From positions 11,621,479 through 11,685,478 of the forward strand of contig NC_089278.1 of the NCBI RefSeq assembly GCF_963678975.1: a DNA stretch of 64,000 nucleotides. Reading direction: 5' to 3'. Shown here piece after piece: positions 47,914 through 61,000 of the stretch. How positions within the stretch are numbered: the first letter of the stretch is position 1; each line of letters begins with the position of its first letter. The notes under the pieces are model-generated. The model had not been told where the DNA came from, ran no database searches, and saw only the letters and a program-made list of their open reading frames with translations. A program made the position numbers and the translations under genes. Source of the stretch: Dysidea avara (taxonomy: Eukaryota > Porifera > Demospongiae > Dictyoceratida > Dysideidae).

Positions 47914-48830
47914 TCAGTAGAGCTGCTGTGCCTTTCCCATCGTGCTCTTGATGTAAAGTGAGCGAATGTTCTGCCAATTCTTCTTCAGTAGTGACACCAA
48001 AAAGTTAATCGCCAAATGAATATTTGCAACCAGCTCATCTTCATTCATCTCAACATGGCCAACAGCAACAGCCAGGCACAATACCTAACGTATGCAAAAT
48101 CAATCATCACTTCTACAACGTAAGAAACCCCAACCTTTTTCATTTGAAATTTGATGGTTGACTTGACCTCTTCAATCTTGACCAGCATGTTGTCAGTGTG
48201 GGTCAGCATAGTAGGGAATTTGCCAGCTTTGTTTAGTCCAGGTCCAAGCAATCGTGGTATCTGCTTTATTATGCTATCAGATGCCAAGAATGCATCATAC
48301 TTCTTTGCTGCATTAACACACAGTACTAACATTTTTTTATATAATACATTTATAATCATTACCTAGTTTCTTCACAAGTTTCTTGTCTTTATTGAATTTT
48401 TTCAATGCCTCTACATCCATACATGGGATGGAGTTTGCCTTGGCCTCGTCACAATGTGATGCATCTCCAAGCACGCATACCTTAAACTTCGGCCGAGGAA
48501 CATATTTCAACCTAATATATAGGGACCATTGTTATAACATTGGGGTGATATCTAATTAGAATAAGTTTGACTCACTTGACCGTACCACTAAATCTTTTAT
48601 CTTTTTGAGGATCGTAGTTTTTCAAAGCAATCTGTAACTCCACTGTTTCAGTGAATTTCCGTTTCTTTTCTTGCGACCCTTGTAGCACATTACGAACGCA
48701 TTCGTAAAGTGTGTCACGCGACACTTTACTAAAAAAATAGAAAAGGAATAATCAATGCATTCTACTTATATTCGCTATTAACTATTTACTGTTGATCACA
48801 AGCTTGCACAGAAGGATTAACTTACCTCAT
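47914..48830 (-). CDS. RPL10A: 60S ribosomal protein L10a (uL1)
   Basis: Five exons: 48830-48826 (ATGAG only), 48728-48576, 48511-48363, 48307-48135, 48084-47914 (stop TGA). The result is 216 residues; human RPL10A has 217. Near-identical family blocks are [98 protein letters not shown] and [18 protein letters not shown]. It is the L1-stalk protein of the large ribosomal subunit. The five-base first coding exon and short introns are typical of ribosomal protein genes. It is compact, free of repeats, and sits between MOB1 (285 bp away) and the divergent FN3 gene (252 bp between start codons). Confidence 0.98.
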
Positions 48831-49082
48831 GACCTTAGTCGCGTGAAAGAACTAGAGGACTACTACGCATGCGCCTTATTGGTTAGTGCGTAGGTGGGGC
48901 ATCGCTTCTTCTTGGAAACTTTCGTGCGCGCAGTAATTTGCCGCATTTTCTCAGTCACACAGGAAGCGAAAAGAAGATAGGCGGACCAGCAAAGGAGTTT
49001 TTCCTGATGTAGAGACCTTAATTGTATTGCAAAGTTACGGGAGCATCTAAGATAATATAAGCAGTATTTTCGAATCATATTG
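48831..49082. promoter_or_regulatory. Shared divergent promoter, RPL10A / FN3 gene
   Basis: Only 252 bases separate the two start codons. On the RPL10A side there is a CCAAT box (AACCAATAAGG on the minus strand, about 48878-48888), an NRF1-like GGCGCATGCGTA beside it, and a pyrimidine-rich CCTCTAGTTCTTTC just upstream of the ATG that could be a 5' TOP start. This is a CpG-containing island in AT-rich surroundings. Bidirectional use is inferred from spacing. Confidence 0.6.
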
Positions 49083-52000
49083 ATGGATTCGCCTGCAGGA
49101 GCTCGACATTCTATGGCTTTGATAAGCCATGGATCGGTAAGTTTTCCAACGCTTGTAATGTACAAACAATGCACAGTGCATATTGCATGTGTTTAGGGCT
49201 CTACCACTTATCGACTGGCGTTGTTTGTTCCGTGTTTGAAATATTGTTTTTTGTTTATCGTATCGTGCGTATACACACGTTGATAAAGTTTCGTTTACTT
49301 TTCTACAGGTGATCATGTTATTGACCTTGCTCTCGCTGCAGCATGGTGAGTTTTGGTGGGGTACTGATGTCAGAGGCTTCGTGCCTCCCACATCATTCAC
49401 CCTGTATATGCTTATAAGGTTTCTACTGAATTTTGGAGTTTAGTGTACAGATGATTAATTCTTTGAGTTACAATTGACTAGTTGAATGTTCACCTGTTGT
49501 TTCTTACAAAAATGAAAATAACAATACTGGGGCATTCCTGGGTGTTTGTTCACATGTGTGTGCAAATCTGCCCTCCAGCACTTGTATGACTTCTGTTGAA
49601 ACTACTTTATTTTATCACAACTCAATTCTCTGCTTATCACATTTTTGTTCATACTTTGATCAGCTCTTAATAATGGTGTGTGTGTGGGGGGGGGGTGTTT
49701 AGTCTTTAACACATCATCATCATGATGTCACATGAGAAACTTTTTGTAGTCATGTGTACATGGTGTACTCTTTGCTGTACAAAAATAGCAGTACTGATTT
49801 TTATTCTGACCATTTGTGTCAAATGTCTGGTTGTCTGTAAAGAGATTCTTACAATTGAGAATTTTGGTGGTGTAAGGTGTCTAGTGATTTATACATTTAA
49901 TCTTGTTTTGGTTAATAGTGTGTTTATTGGAAGAATGAATAAGTACTCAGTGACAACCACAACTATTTAAATGCTTAGTCCAGACAAGTGTAACAATATA
50001 ATCGTGGTGTTAATATATAGGCATGCAGTATTTCAAATACAAACCAAATGGCTAAAGTGTATAATTACCATTACTGCGAAAACAACAATTTACACATATT
50101 TCTGTATAGATTAATTTGATTAAGGTCATCAGGTGTTGTGACAGTAGCTAGTGTGTATAGTATGTGTGCTATCAGTCCAATCAATATTTGTGGTCCATAT
50201 TTGGAAGTTCATTATTATAACCTGCACATTCCTTGTCTCTTCATATGGAGACATTGCTTTGTAAGGAATTAGGTTCTTGTGTAAACTACCATATATCATA
50301 GTGCAGTGTCATTAGTAAGTTCCCATCACTTGACTGGCAACTCCACTACACCTATATATAGGTATCCTAGCTACTATATAGCTAGTCCTCAAATTTTTGG
50401 CACAATCTCATGCCAAGTGATAGACTGAAGTGTGAGGAGTTACCTCATCCTCCCTTGTACTTTCATTGGAATGTTCATTTAGGACTTTAAACCTATTCTT
50501 TGACGACTAAATTTCTGGCTAAATTGTGTCATAACTTGATTCTTCATTCTTGTTAACCAGTAAGTATTGTATTCTTATGTTGCTATAGCTACAGAGCGGT
50601 AGTCTTGTACAGCTTTCCCATTCCGTAATGAATAGTAACAACCACCTGCAAATAGCTGAATTAATAAAAGATCAGACCAGCAGTTTATAGATGAATTATG
50701 GTGCATGTCTCAAGCCAATTAAATATGTCACATATGGAGCTCGCCCCAACATGCTTTAGCATCTGTCTAGTTATTATTATTATTATTTAGTCTGTTTCAA
50801 GCCCAGTCTAAAACAAGTTAAATTAGTCAGGCTAAAGTACCTTTGTAAATTTCCTGCCATGAATTTACTGTGACAAAATCAGAGGAAAATCACTGCACCA
50901 CTCTCAAGATATTACATATGTATAACAAATAACTATAATCTTATGGTGGAATTGGACCTGTGTAGGTATTCTGTAATTTTTGTCATACATTTTACTATAG
51001 TCACTGTTAGAGCTCGGCGGTATTGAAATTTGAATGCACGGTATTAGTAACAGGAAAATATTGCGGTATATCGGTATATAGTTAGCTTGTTATTGTAACT
51101 ATTGCATCATTTCTTGGGCCTAGTATGAAGCGGTATCATCCAAAAAATAAAAATATATAATGTATATAGTTCAGTACAAGTAAGGCATGTGTTGTAATGT
51201 GACAACCTCAGGTTTTTGTTTAGGGCGTGTCTGTTAAACCATCAACAAATTGGATAATTAAACACCAAAGGCTGGTTTAAAGGCAATCCTATACTGGTAT
51301 TCATCGATATACCGGTATTTCGATATATCGGTTATCAAATGCTGTCATTGTATGATGATAATTTATCACGATAACTGGTATTATCGATACATTGCAGAGC
51401 ACTAGTCACTGTACCTAACCCTTTAGGTTTACAGGAACAGGGATAAATGGGTCCCTCTTATGGGTAATGTATGATGTGATCATGCAGTAGTTGCGGCCCG
51501 AGGGCGCGGGCATATATATCAGGCTAATCCCTCGTGGCCATGGTATAACTATTAAATAATACTAACAATAAGGAAAGGGATAATATAGTGGGATGCTACT
51601 ACTTTAGCTCATCTTGGGTCAGTAGCCTTGTGAATATGTGCATATTTGTTTACATACGTCGGAGAACCAGACCCAGAGATGCTTAAATATATATATTATA
51701 TCAGCAGTGATGTTGTTTTTAAATATGCAATTTGTTAACATGTGATATAATAGTTGAAATGTCATACCTTTTACAGTGACTGCACAGACATGCACTTGTA
51801 CGGGAGTGGATATGTCTGCACCTGCCATGTCTGGTAGTGGGTCTGACATGGGAAATATGCCAACTTTGGATGCTGCTGGTGAGTAACTGTTTGTGATTAT
51901 TAATTGTCTACCACAGGTACAAGCTAAATACACTTGTCATAGGACCACAGAAGGCATGTATCAGGAAAACCACTTGTACCTGTGGTTTAACTAGTATAGT

Positions 52001-55000
52001 ATGTTCCATATGAGTGAATCTCCTGCACGCGTGAGAAACTACAGGCACGTTTTGCAATTTATTGACCTGTGTTAATTTTAAATATACCACTTTAGTGTGG
52101 GCGTTCAAAGGCACCACTCGGTGTTTAACTCGCATATTGCCCGGGCAATATCATGAGAAAGCGGTTTGCCAATGACTTTGATACCCAGCCAGTTCAAAGA
52201 AACGATGTGCTTTGACACGTTATATAGAGCAATATAGAGCTTTGTATTGTAGGACTCATTTTTATAGTGGTTGCTAAGCTGAATATATTTGCTAAGATAG
52301 ACTAGTTGGTCGTTACTAAAGGATAATGAAGGCACAAAATAATTGTTTGGGTGATTGTGGATGCGTATTTCTACCCACTGCGTATCAGCCTTTGAACAGA
52401 CTATGGAATGGCAAAGCTACTACTACTACTACTACGTTGAAGTAGGTTAGTAACTTACAATCCTAAGTACTTAGCTTAATATAATAACTTAACTTACTGT
52501 CCCAATAGCGAAGTTAGTTGGCTTAACTTAGTACAAAAATGATGATAATATAAACTCCATCCCACAATCGCAAGTTTTGTAACATTGTGTGTTGAAGCAT
52601 AGTATCGTATTAATGATGTTTTAACATATGGATAACGTTCTGATGGCTACACGTATTATCCCATGCTAATAGCAAATCAGCAAATCCTTGCAGCCGTGGT
52701 ATAACTATTAAATAGAGGATAAAGTACACAGGGTAGCATACAAGGCTTTGTTGGGATTTGAATGTATACATAACAACATAACTGAAAGCTTTGATTGTGG
52801 GTTTATAGGCAAGCACCATACAATGAAATGCTAGTCAATAACATAGTACTTACGTAAGTACACTGTAGTAGTGAAATATGCTTCCAAGACTAATTGACAT
52901 TTAGTTGGTGTCTGGTAGTATTTAATATACAGTAGTATGATATAACCTGTTATCTTCATTTTATGTATGTATGTGGAAGGGAGGATTGAAACCAGTTGAA
53001 GTTATCCCTTTACATCCAAAGCTTGTCATTTGAAGTGCTGAATTATATTTACTGATGTTAGCAAGATAATGTTTATCCTCACTGTCTGTACCCTCATATA
53101 AATGTTTTAGATATGGTTGAGGTTGTGGGGAATGAATCTAGCTTGATATCTCTTTCGCCTTCAAATTTTAAGGCACCACAGTAAATACATTGTACAGTAA
53201 GCGTACCTACATCTGTTGTATTATCAATGCTATCTGGCTGATAATTACAGCCACTAAAGCTAAGCTGTGGGCATGTACATACCTGTTGTTTTGGGTGCTC
53301 TCTTGTACAATATTGTGAATTGACTCTACTGTCCCTTCTGGCGGATGTATCATGAAGTAGTTCCATTTCCCTGACAGTAGGATTCAGTCTCTGGAAGTTG
53401 TATCACAATTCTGTTCATCTCTTCTTCGTGTTGGTTCCATACGGGAAACTCTCTTGGCAGAGGTATCCGCTGTCTTTCTTCTTCACGTCTATCTGGATTT
53501 TGTCTCTGAGTCCTCAATCCTTTCCTTCTGCTTGATACACAAAGTTCAGCTGAATGTCGTTTTGACTTAGGCATTCTCTAAATTGAATTCAACAACTACA
53601 GCCGAAACTAAACAATTGATGTCAATACATGTCTGACGTCATAACTATTGGCGTAGCAACGTGGTTAGATTTCCATAAATTTGCTTTGTTGTAATTATTA
53701 TAATTCAGTCATGATTTGGCTTCATCACAATACTTACTAATTTGTAATATTAGTTTTCTTAGATGTAGGCATGAATTCCACCATGGGATACACTATTTGG
53801 GGTAGAGAGTAGGCTTGTAGAGTTCAAAGTTAATTACTAACAAAATGTGGGCATGGCACATGTAAGAAAATGTTCTAGACTTTTACTCCATACTGACACT
53901 GTAGTAGTAGCAATCGCGAAGTAACTGCCACCAAATGTGTGTGTTATAAAAGTGGATGGACAATGTAGGACTGCAGTTGCCATTCAGTGTAGTGATTTGC
54001 TAGAAAGACCTGTTAACGAACTTGCAGTAATGGCATTTTTTTGGTGCTGTACAGCAAATGGGACATGCTAGAAATTCCTATTAATAATAATAAACTCCTT
54101 GGTGCCAGTATGATGGCGATTAATATGCAGCAAATCCAGGGTCAATCGGTGCTACTGTTTGGGAGTTGGCTGGACCACAGATAGACAGACAGCATTTCAG
54201 TTTTATATAGTAGATTACATGAATTATAAAGTGTTATTATTAAATTTTTCCAAGTTCCTAGTGGGATTGTATGCCATCGCATAGCTATATCCAGAAAAGT
54301 ATTTCTCTGTGGCTGGTAGTAACACTGAAAGTACTTGTGAGCTGTGACTATTCTATTAGAATACTGTGATATGATTTATCTGACTATTAATTGGATCAGG
54401 CTGACTGTTTTATTGGGTTGTCCCAATCTCTTGCCATACACTGTTTGCAACAATCAGGTCTTGGATTACCTATGGTTATTTGTAATGAAACTGATTGTTG
54501 TAAGTCCACTCCCTTTCATAGTAACATATACTACTGCAAGTAATTCTTGACATCTATATACAGTTTATGTACCAGGAGTTTCAATACAAAATTTTGTGTA
54601 TTTCTTACATGAGAAAGATATGACAAGGTGAAAGGTAAAGGTACGATGCACAGAGTGAATTGTATTCATGCAACCCTAAAAGGCTTATGTCAGGCAAACG
54701 TGTACAGATAGCTAAGCCAGTTGTTGTTGTTTTTTTTCTTGTTTTTTTTTGTAGTTGTTTTTAATCAACAGTAATTAGTGTTTCTGTGAATTTGATATTG
54801 TGAGGCTCTTCCATATTTAAGACGTTTTTCATGGCATAAAATGTAATGATTTTTAATGGCAGCATTTTGAGAGTAGTATGTTATTTTTTGTTGTACAGTA
54901 CTCTACTATGTATGTACTCTTTGATTCTAATGTTCATTCGACTCAATACTATTCGTATATGCCTGAACCACTATTCGAATATTTGTTTTTCAATCCATAA

Positions 55001-58000
55001 TATTAGCTTTGGAGGGGGGGGGGGTGTTTGGTTTTAATGGTTCTATAGGTTTATGATTTTGAGAAATTAGGTGTGAGGATACATGATTTTGGTGAAATTT
55101 TGCTACAATGCTACTGATATTGACCATTTGATTATATAACTTTGGGAAAGATCATCAATTAAACCTTCCCGTTTCTATAACTACATATCAAGGCTTAATG
55201 TATAAACTTGGAGGGAGGGAGGGTGGCAGTAATTCCCCTCCATAAATTAATCCCTGTAAGCCTTGTTTACTTAACTGGCGAATCTAGCCAACTGTGTGGT
55301 GTCCACTTTTTACATTGGTTACTAATTGAAAGTGGTTTCTGTGGCAAAAACATCAACTAATTAGTAAATTATTCATTTGTTAAGCTTGATTTTAATGCTA
55401 AAGAATGTTTGAAGCTTGCAGTCAAAATAGCATCAAAAATCTATATTCGTCCCATCCCTATAATGTATGCCTAGAACACTATTTTTTGCTTGAATGATAA
55501 CTATGTATTGTGTATGTTTTTCCATATAGTTGAGAACTTGACGGCTATGGCTGGTATGGATTGTGATTCCCTCACAGTCACCTGGTCTTTACGTGGAGAT
55601 TCCATCATGTTATCTCAGCTGGACTACACAATAACACTAACAAATGTTACGACCAGTGAAGTTGTAAATACCACAAACTTTGCTGGGAATTTCTGTGTAC
55701 CAGCTATGGGTAGCCAGTGTGGTGAATATCTTACAAGGTTTTCTTATACAATTGAAGGTCTTTCACCACCAAGTCAGAGTTACAACTTGTCACTGTTAAC
55801 AAACATCACAAATAATAGCATGTATGAAATACGGACTCCAGAAGTGACGATAATGGCAACTACTGTAATTGCAGGTATGTGAGTATATGACTACATTATT
55901 AAGTTGGGCATGTAGTTAACTGCATTATGCAAATAATTAACAAACAACTTATATTTATATTTCCCTGAGCATCCCCAGCTGTCCTTAAACTCTCCAAAGT
56001 ATGTGTACCGGCCCTAATTAATCGATGTTTGAATTCTCTTCGAATTGCTCATAAACTTTTCACTTGAAAATGTTTTTAATTGGACAGTCGATCATGTTTT
56101 AGCAGTAGTACCATGTATTAGGGTTGGGCAATACTGAAAAAGTGCACCACGATGTATCATGATAATCAATATTATCACAATATTTTATGTTAATTTCATA
56201 TGTACGTACAAGTTTTGTTGTGCTTGTAGCTATTGTTATATCCATCCCATAAACAACCCCTAAGCTATAAGCACTGCATATAACTTCATGTTAAATGTGA
56301 TTTGCTACATTTGTAAGACAGTGCCATAAACAGCATTTTATTTTATATCACAATGTACCACTCTGCGTGGGCAGTTCAAAGGCACCGCCAGTGCCATAAT
56401 TTGTATATTGCACTGCTGCAGATCGCAGCGAGTGCATTATAACTTATAATGCACTGGTTGCGGTTTTGTAGACCACAACGAGTGCATTATAAGTTATAAT
56501 GCACCGACCGCAGTGCAATATACAGATATTGCACTGGCTGCGGTTTTGTGCAGCATAGTACAAGTGCCGGTGGCGAAGACCACTACGACACCTCACCTAA
56601 TAGGTGGAAATACACTACACAGATCACTCGAATTCTTTTATAGCCTGACATGTAAAGGTCGATTGTGGGCCATAACGTCACCAATACGTATAATGTTTAC
56701 AAGCAGCCAATGGCGATCAAAAAAGCCAACGCGGGTGGCCACAACTCTAGTCTACATATATATAAACGTACTTATACACCTTACTAGTCTGGTGCCATCT
56801 TAGCCCAGATTAAACTGTAGTCCACTTCGACAATGACTCAATAAAAAAAAAATATTCTAAATAATACTAACCTTTACGTTCGATTGTGGTAACCAGTTTT
56901 GTCATGCTACCAGATTCGAGTTTAGCCAGTGTGAATAGTAAGAATTAGACTAGTATCGTTTAGTAGTTAGGTTTTGTTTACTTAAACCGTCTATTTAGCT
57001 GATGTTTTTCGCTCGAGAGAATCACTATGGCGATTATTAGTCTGGTGCTTAGTCTATATGGCATGCTGGCATGCTGAGCACTACATGATGAGAGTGGAAC
57101 AGCGAATGCAGGTTAGTGATATAACCCATAGCGTACTAGCTTTCAATATCTCAGGTGGCTGCAGTACTGCAGGGGGAACGTCATCGCAACGTCAGGCTTG
57201 GTTACCCACAATCGATGTTAGAAACCTGGCCTTTATAAGTGTTACAGCTGTCTTGTGAGACTCTCCCCACCTATTAGGTGAATGGTACATAACAGTTATA
57301 CAACGTGCACTCGTGCTCTGCCTGTATAAACGCACTTGCCTTCGGGCCTGACGGCCCTCAGGCTCGTGCATTTATATCAGGCAGAGCACTCGTGGCCGTT
57401 GTATAACTATATAATACGTATATCATGAACTTGATACTTGAAATATCATGATGTGTAAAAATGTAGCCTTGATATAGTTATCGTCTCATGGTTTTATTGC
57501 AATAGCAACAATATATGGTTACATTGCCCAACCCTACCATGTATAATATATAAGTACTATATTCATCAGCTTGCAGTGTTGGGCAAGTTACTTTGTAAAA
57601 GTAACTAGTTACATATTACATATTACTTGCAACAGAACTATTTAGTTACAGTTACATATTACCCATAAAATACAATAACTGTAATAATATTACTTATAGA
57701 ACTTTGCGTGGGCGAGATCAAAGGAAAAAGTGTACTTTAAATTTCATAAAGTACACTCTCTCAGCCGGCCAACTGCTTCATCGACCACAAAGAGTGCTTT
57801 ATTGCACCGCAAAGAGTGCTTTATTGCGAATAAAGCACTCTTTGCGGTGCAATAAAGCACTCTTTGTGGGCAATAAAGCACAGTTGCCCACATGCCTTAG
57901 TGTAGGCTAATAGCCTACGGGGCTCGCACCAGTACGACTAATCACCCAAGCCGCGCTGAGTGATCAATCACCCCAGCCGATACGAGTTCCACCACTGGAT

Positions 58001-61000
58001 TGCTTTTATAGACATACCTAAATGCTTCGATGATGGGTGGGAGAAGATGACGTTGCTGTTACGTTTGTTAATGTAAACGGACAAGTCCTGGAGATATCAC
58101 GGAAATACTTCACCATGTGACTCGCAATAGAATCGATTGTGAGTTGCGAGCAAAACCTGCCAAAAGACGCGATGAACGTCTACTATGCCAAACTATGGTG
58201 AAATACGCGTGAGTTACTTTGTTAAACTAGTTTGTGTGCGTTCAGGCTGCTAATAGTTCGTGCAACGCTTGTTAATTACGAGTCCTAGTGTATGGTGAAG
58301 CTACACGACTAGAAAGTTCCATAAATCATTTAAAGCATAGCCGCGAGTGCTATATGAAAAATAAAGTACGAGGCGCGCGGCCGAGATGCTAATAAAGCAC
58401 GAGGCTGAGATGCTAAGCATCTCGGCCGCGCGCCTCGTACTTTATTTTTCATATAGCACTCGCGGCTATGCTTTAACATATACATATTATACTACTTTGT
58501 GTCCACAGCCTTAAACTGTCACGTGTGAAACTACCACCTTATCACGTGACATGATTGCGTTGTTGGACAATGTGCAAATCTTGGTTATAAGTAAGAAGCT
58601 AGTGAATAAGCTTCATTCAGTAGGCCTCGTTACTTCGTTGTGGTTAGGCGTTACTCAGAGGATTACTAACGAGATTAGTAACTTCGTTACTTTTAGTAAT
58701 GATATTACATCATATTAGACTCGTTACAGTAATTATATTACTTAGGTAACGTGTTACGTTTGTAAGTAAAGTATATTGCGTTATATTACCTGTTTTCATA
58801 GCGTATTTCGTTATATTACTTTGTTACCACAAAAGTAATAATATTACGTAACGCGTTACTCCCAACACTGTCAGCTTGCATACATATGTGCTTCACATAT
58901 ATATACTGACATGATTAAATGTGCTGGCATTTTACCCTATTACTTCAGTATGATTATTAGTGATAGTAATGGTGTATTGTAGTATCTATGTCTCTAAGGC
59001 TAGTAGGACCGCTGCTTAGGGTAGCAAGTAGGGATGCAGAATTTGATTTAGGCAATGGCTAGCGAAAATGCAGTAGATTGTATTAGAGCTAGTAACTTAT
59101 GTGTTACAAAGTTGCAGAACTATTATCATAACCCACATTTGTCTAGTTGCCGTTGGCTGTCCATTTCTGTCCCATGTAATATATTTGATGTGTATTTGAT
59201 TAGAAAGAGGGATGCTGATTTGTATATAATGTGTAACAATGCAGTGTACACTTTTTAATCTCATTTGTAGCACCTGGTAATGTTACAATTAGTTCTGAAT
59301 TACTTGGTGCTGAGAACAGAACATTGGCTGGAGTTGGACAAAATGTTGATGGTGGAGGTTTGAACTTGTTCACGGAAGGGTTTGATATAGTGGTATTCTC
59401 CAATACTACTGTCTTTAACTTGAGCTGGACTCCAGTCAATGACATGGATATCATTGATGATTATGTTATAATGGCAGAAGTGAGAATACATGCCAGTATT
59501 TGTAAATAATGTTGTTGTTGTTTTATTAGTTAAGGAATGCTCAGCCACCATACAACAATTCAGCAACAGTACCTGTTGGTAGTACATTAAATATTTCTGA
59601 AATTATTCCAACTGCCAACTATACATTGTGTATAAGGGCTAGGAACTGTGCAGGTACTGGTCCTGAAACTTGTGTCACCTTGATAGCCCCTGAAGGCGGT
59701 AAGTTTTTTGTTATAGTTATTTTCACAAGTAAAACTGGTGTGTGCATGGCTGGTGCACAAAGTTTAGTTATTATGCTTTGTATTGTTTATATGTAGCTCC
59801 CACTGCTGCAAGGAACTTAACAGCTTCCCCTGGGAGGAATAATGTTACACTGATGTGGCTATCACCTGTACAACCTAATGGCAATGTCTCCTATACCTAT
59901 AGTATTAGTGTGACAACATCTGGTGCTTCTATAACAAGTGGAACCGCCACAACTCTTAGTGCATTTGTTGAAAACCTGAGAGCATTCACTAACTATACGT
60001 TTACTGTGACAGCTATGACCAGTGCTGGATCTAGTGCTCCAGTCATGGAGACATTTATGACGTTGGAAGGATGTATGTTATACTTAGTAGGGTCAATATA
60101 TTGTTTGTTCATTGCAATATAAATGTATTACGATCATGGCTTTATGCTAAAACCTTAAAACTTGTTCCTAAATGTTTTTTGTACACTGAGCTATAGTGTT
60201 TTCTTATTTCTCTCATTCTTGTAGTATCAGAAGCAGTCAATAATTTCACAGTGATTACAACAGCAAGGACTGCTCTATTGACAGCTAATCTTCCTAATAT
60301 AACTAGTGGAGTAATCACATATTATGAAGTGTCATACCAAATTACTGGATCCTCTAATGAGGTGACACTAAACATTAATACTACTGACAGTATGCCCTTA
60401 AATGGCACAGTAACTGGTCTAATACCATTTACCAACTATACATTCTCAGTTAGTGCATGTACAACTGCTGGATGTGGTGACCCTTCTGATGAAGTAACAC
60501 AATCAACTTTAGAGGATGGTATGCTATGTCATTTTGTACATGTGTGTGTGTGTGTGCGTGCATGCACGCATGCGTGTGTAAATGTGTGTGTTTTTCATTA
60601 TCAGTGACATCTTGTATGGGAATTGTTGCTAAAATTATATATGTAATGCCAATAAAATATACACATACTGTGGTGTAGTTATATATGAATGTTGTTTTAT
60701 TTTAGCTCCTACTAATCCACGCAATGTTACTGTGACGTCAGTCAATGCAACTGCTGTTACTGTAACTTGGGATGAACCTGCTATGCCAAATGGAATGATT
60801 CGAAACTACACAATCTCAGTTTTCACATCTGACAACAGTTTAGTGCTTTCAACTTCTCCAGTGGTTGTCACATCATTGCGTACAATGATCTTTGGTTTAA
60901 CCCATGATACCTTGTATGTATTCAATGTAAGTGCTGTGACTATTGCAGAAGGTGATCCTGGATCAGCAATGTTTAGAACAAGGCCTTGTAAGTGACATTT

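Larger units (their letters stand above)
51879..55529. other. FN3-gene intron 3
   Basis: It holds the family D repeat (52060-52215, inverted versus 39845-39965), an antisense ORF of unknown nature (53350-53574), a retroelement-like 3' end (about 54000-54215) and a G10-11 run near 55013. No sense-strand exon is supported. Confidence 0.6.
57574..58870. mobile_element. hAT-type element, 1297 bp, with nested family C element
   Basis: The ends CAGTGTTGGG / CCCAACACTG are inverted, and the right end shows the well-known GTAACGCGTTACTCCCAACA pattern of hAT non-autonomous elements. A perfect 8-bp duplication TCAGCTTG flanks it (57566-57573, 58871-58878). The interior flanks are rich in GTTAC/ATTACT. 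Inside sits a family C-like foldback (57702-58476). Only 29 bases separate it from the previous hAT element. Confidence 0.92.
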
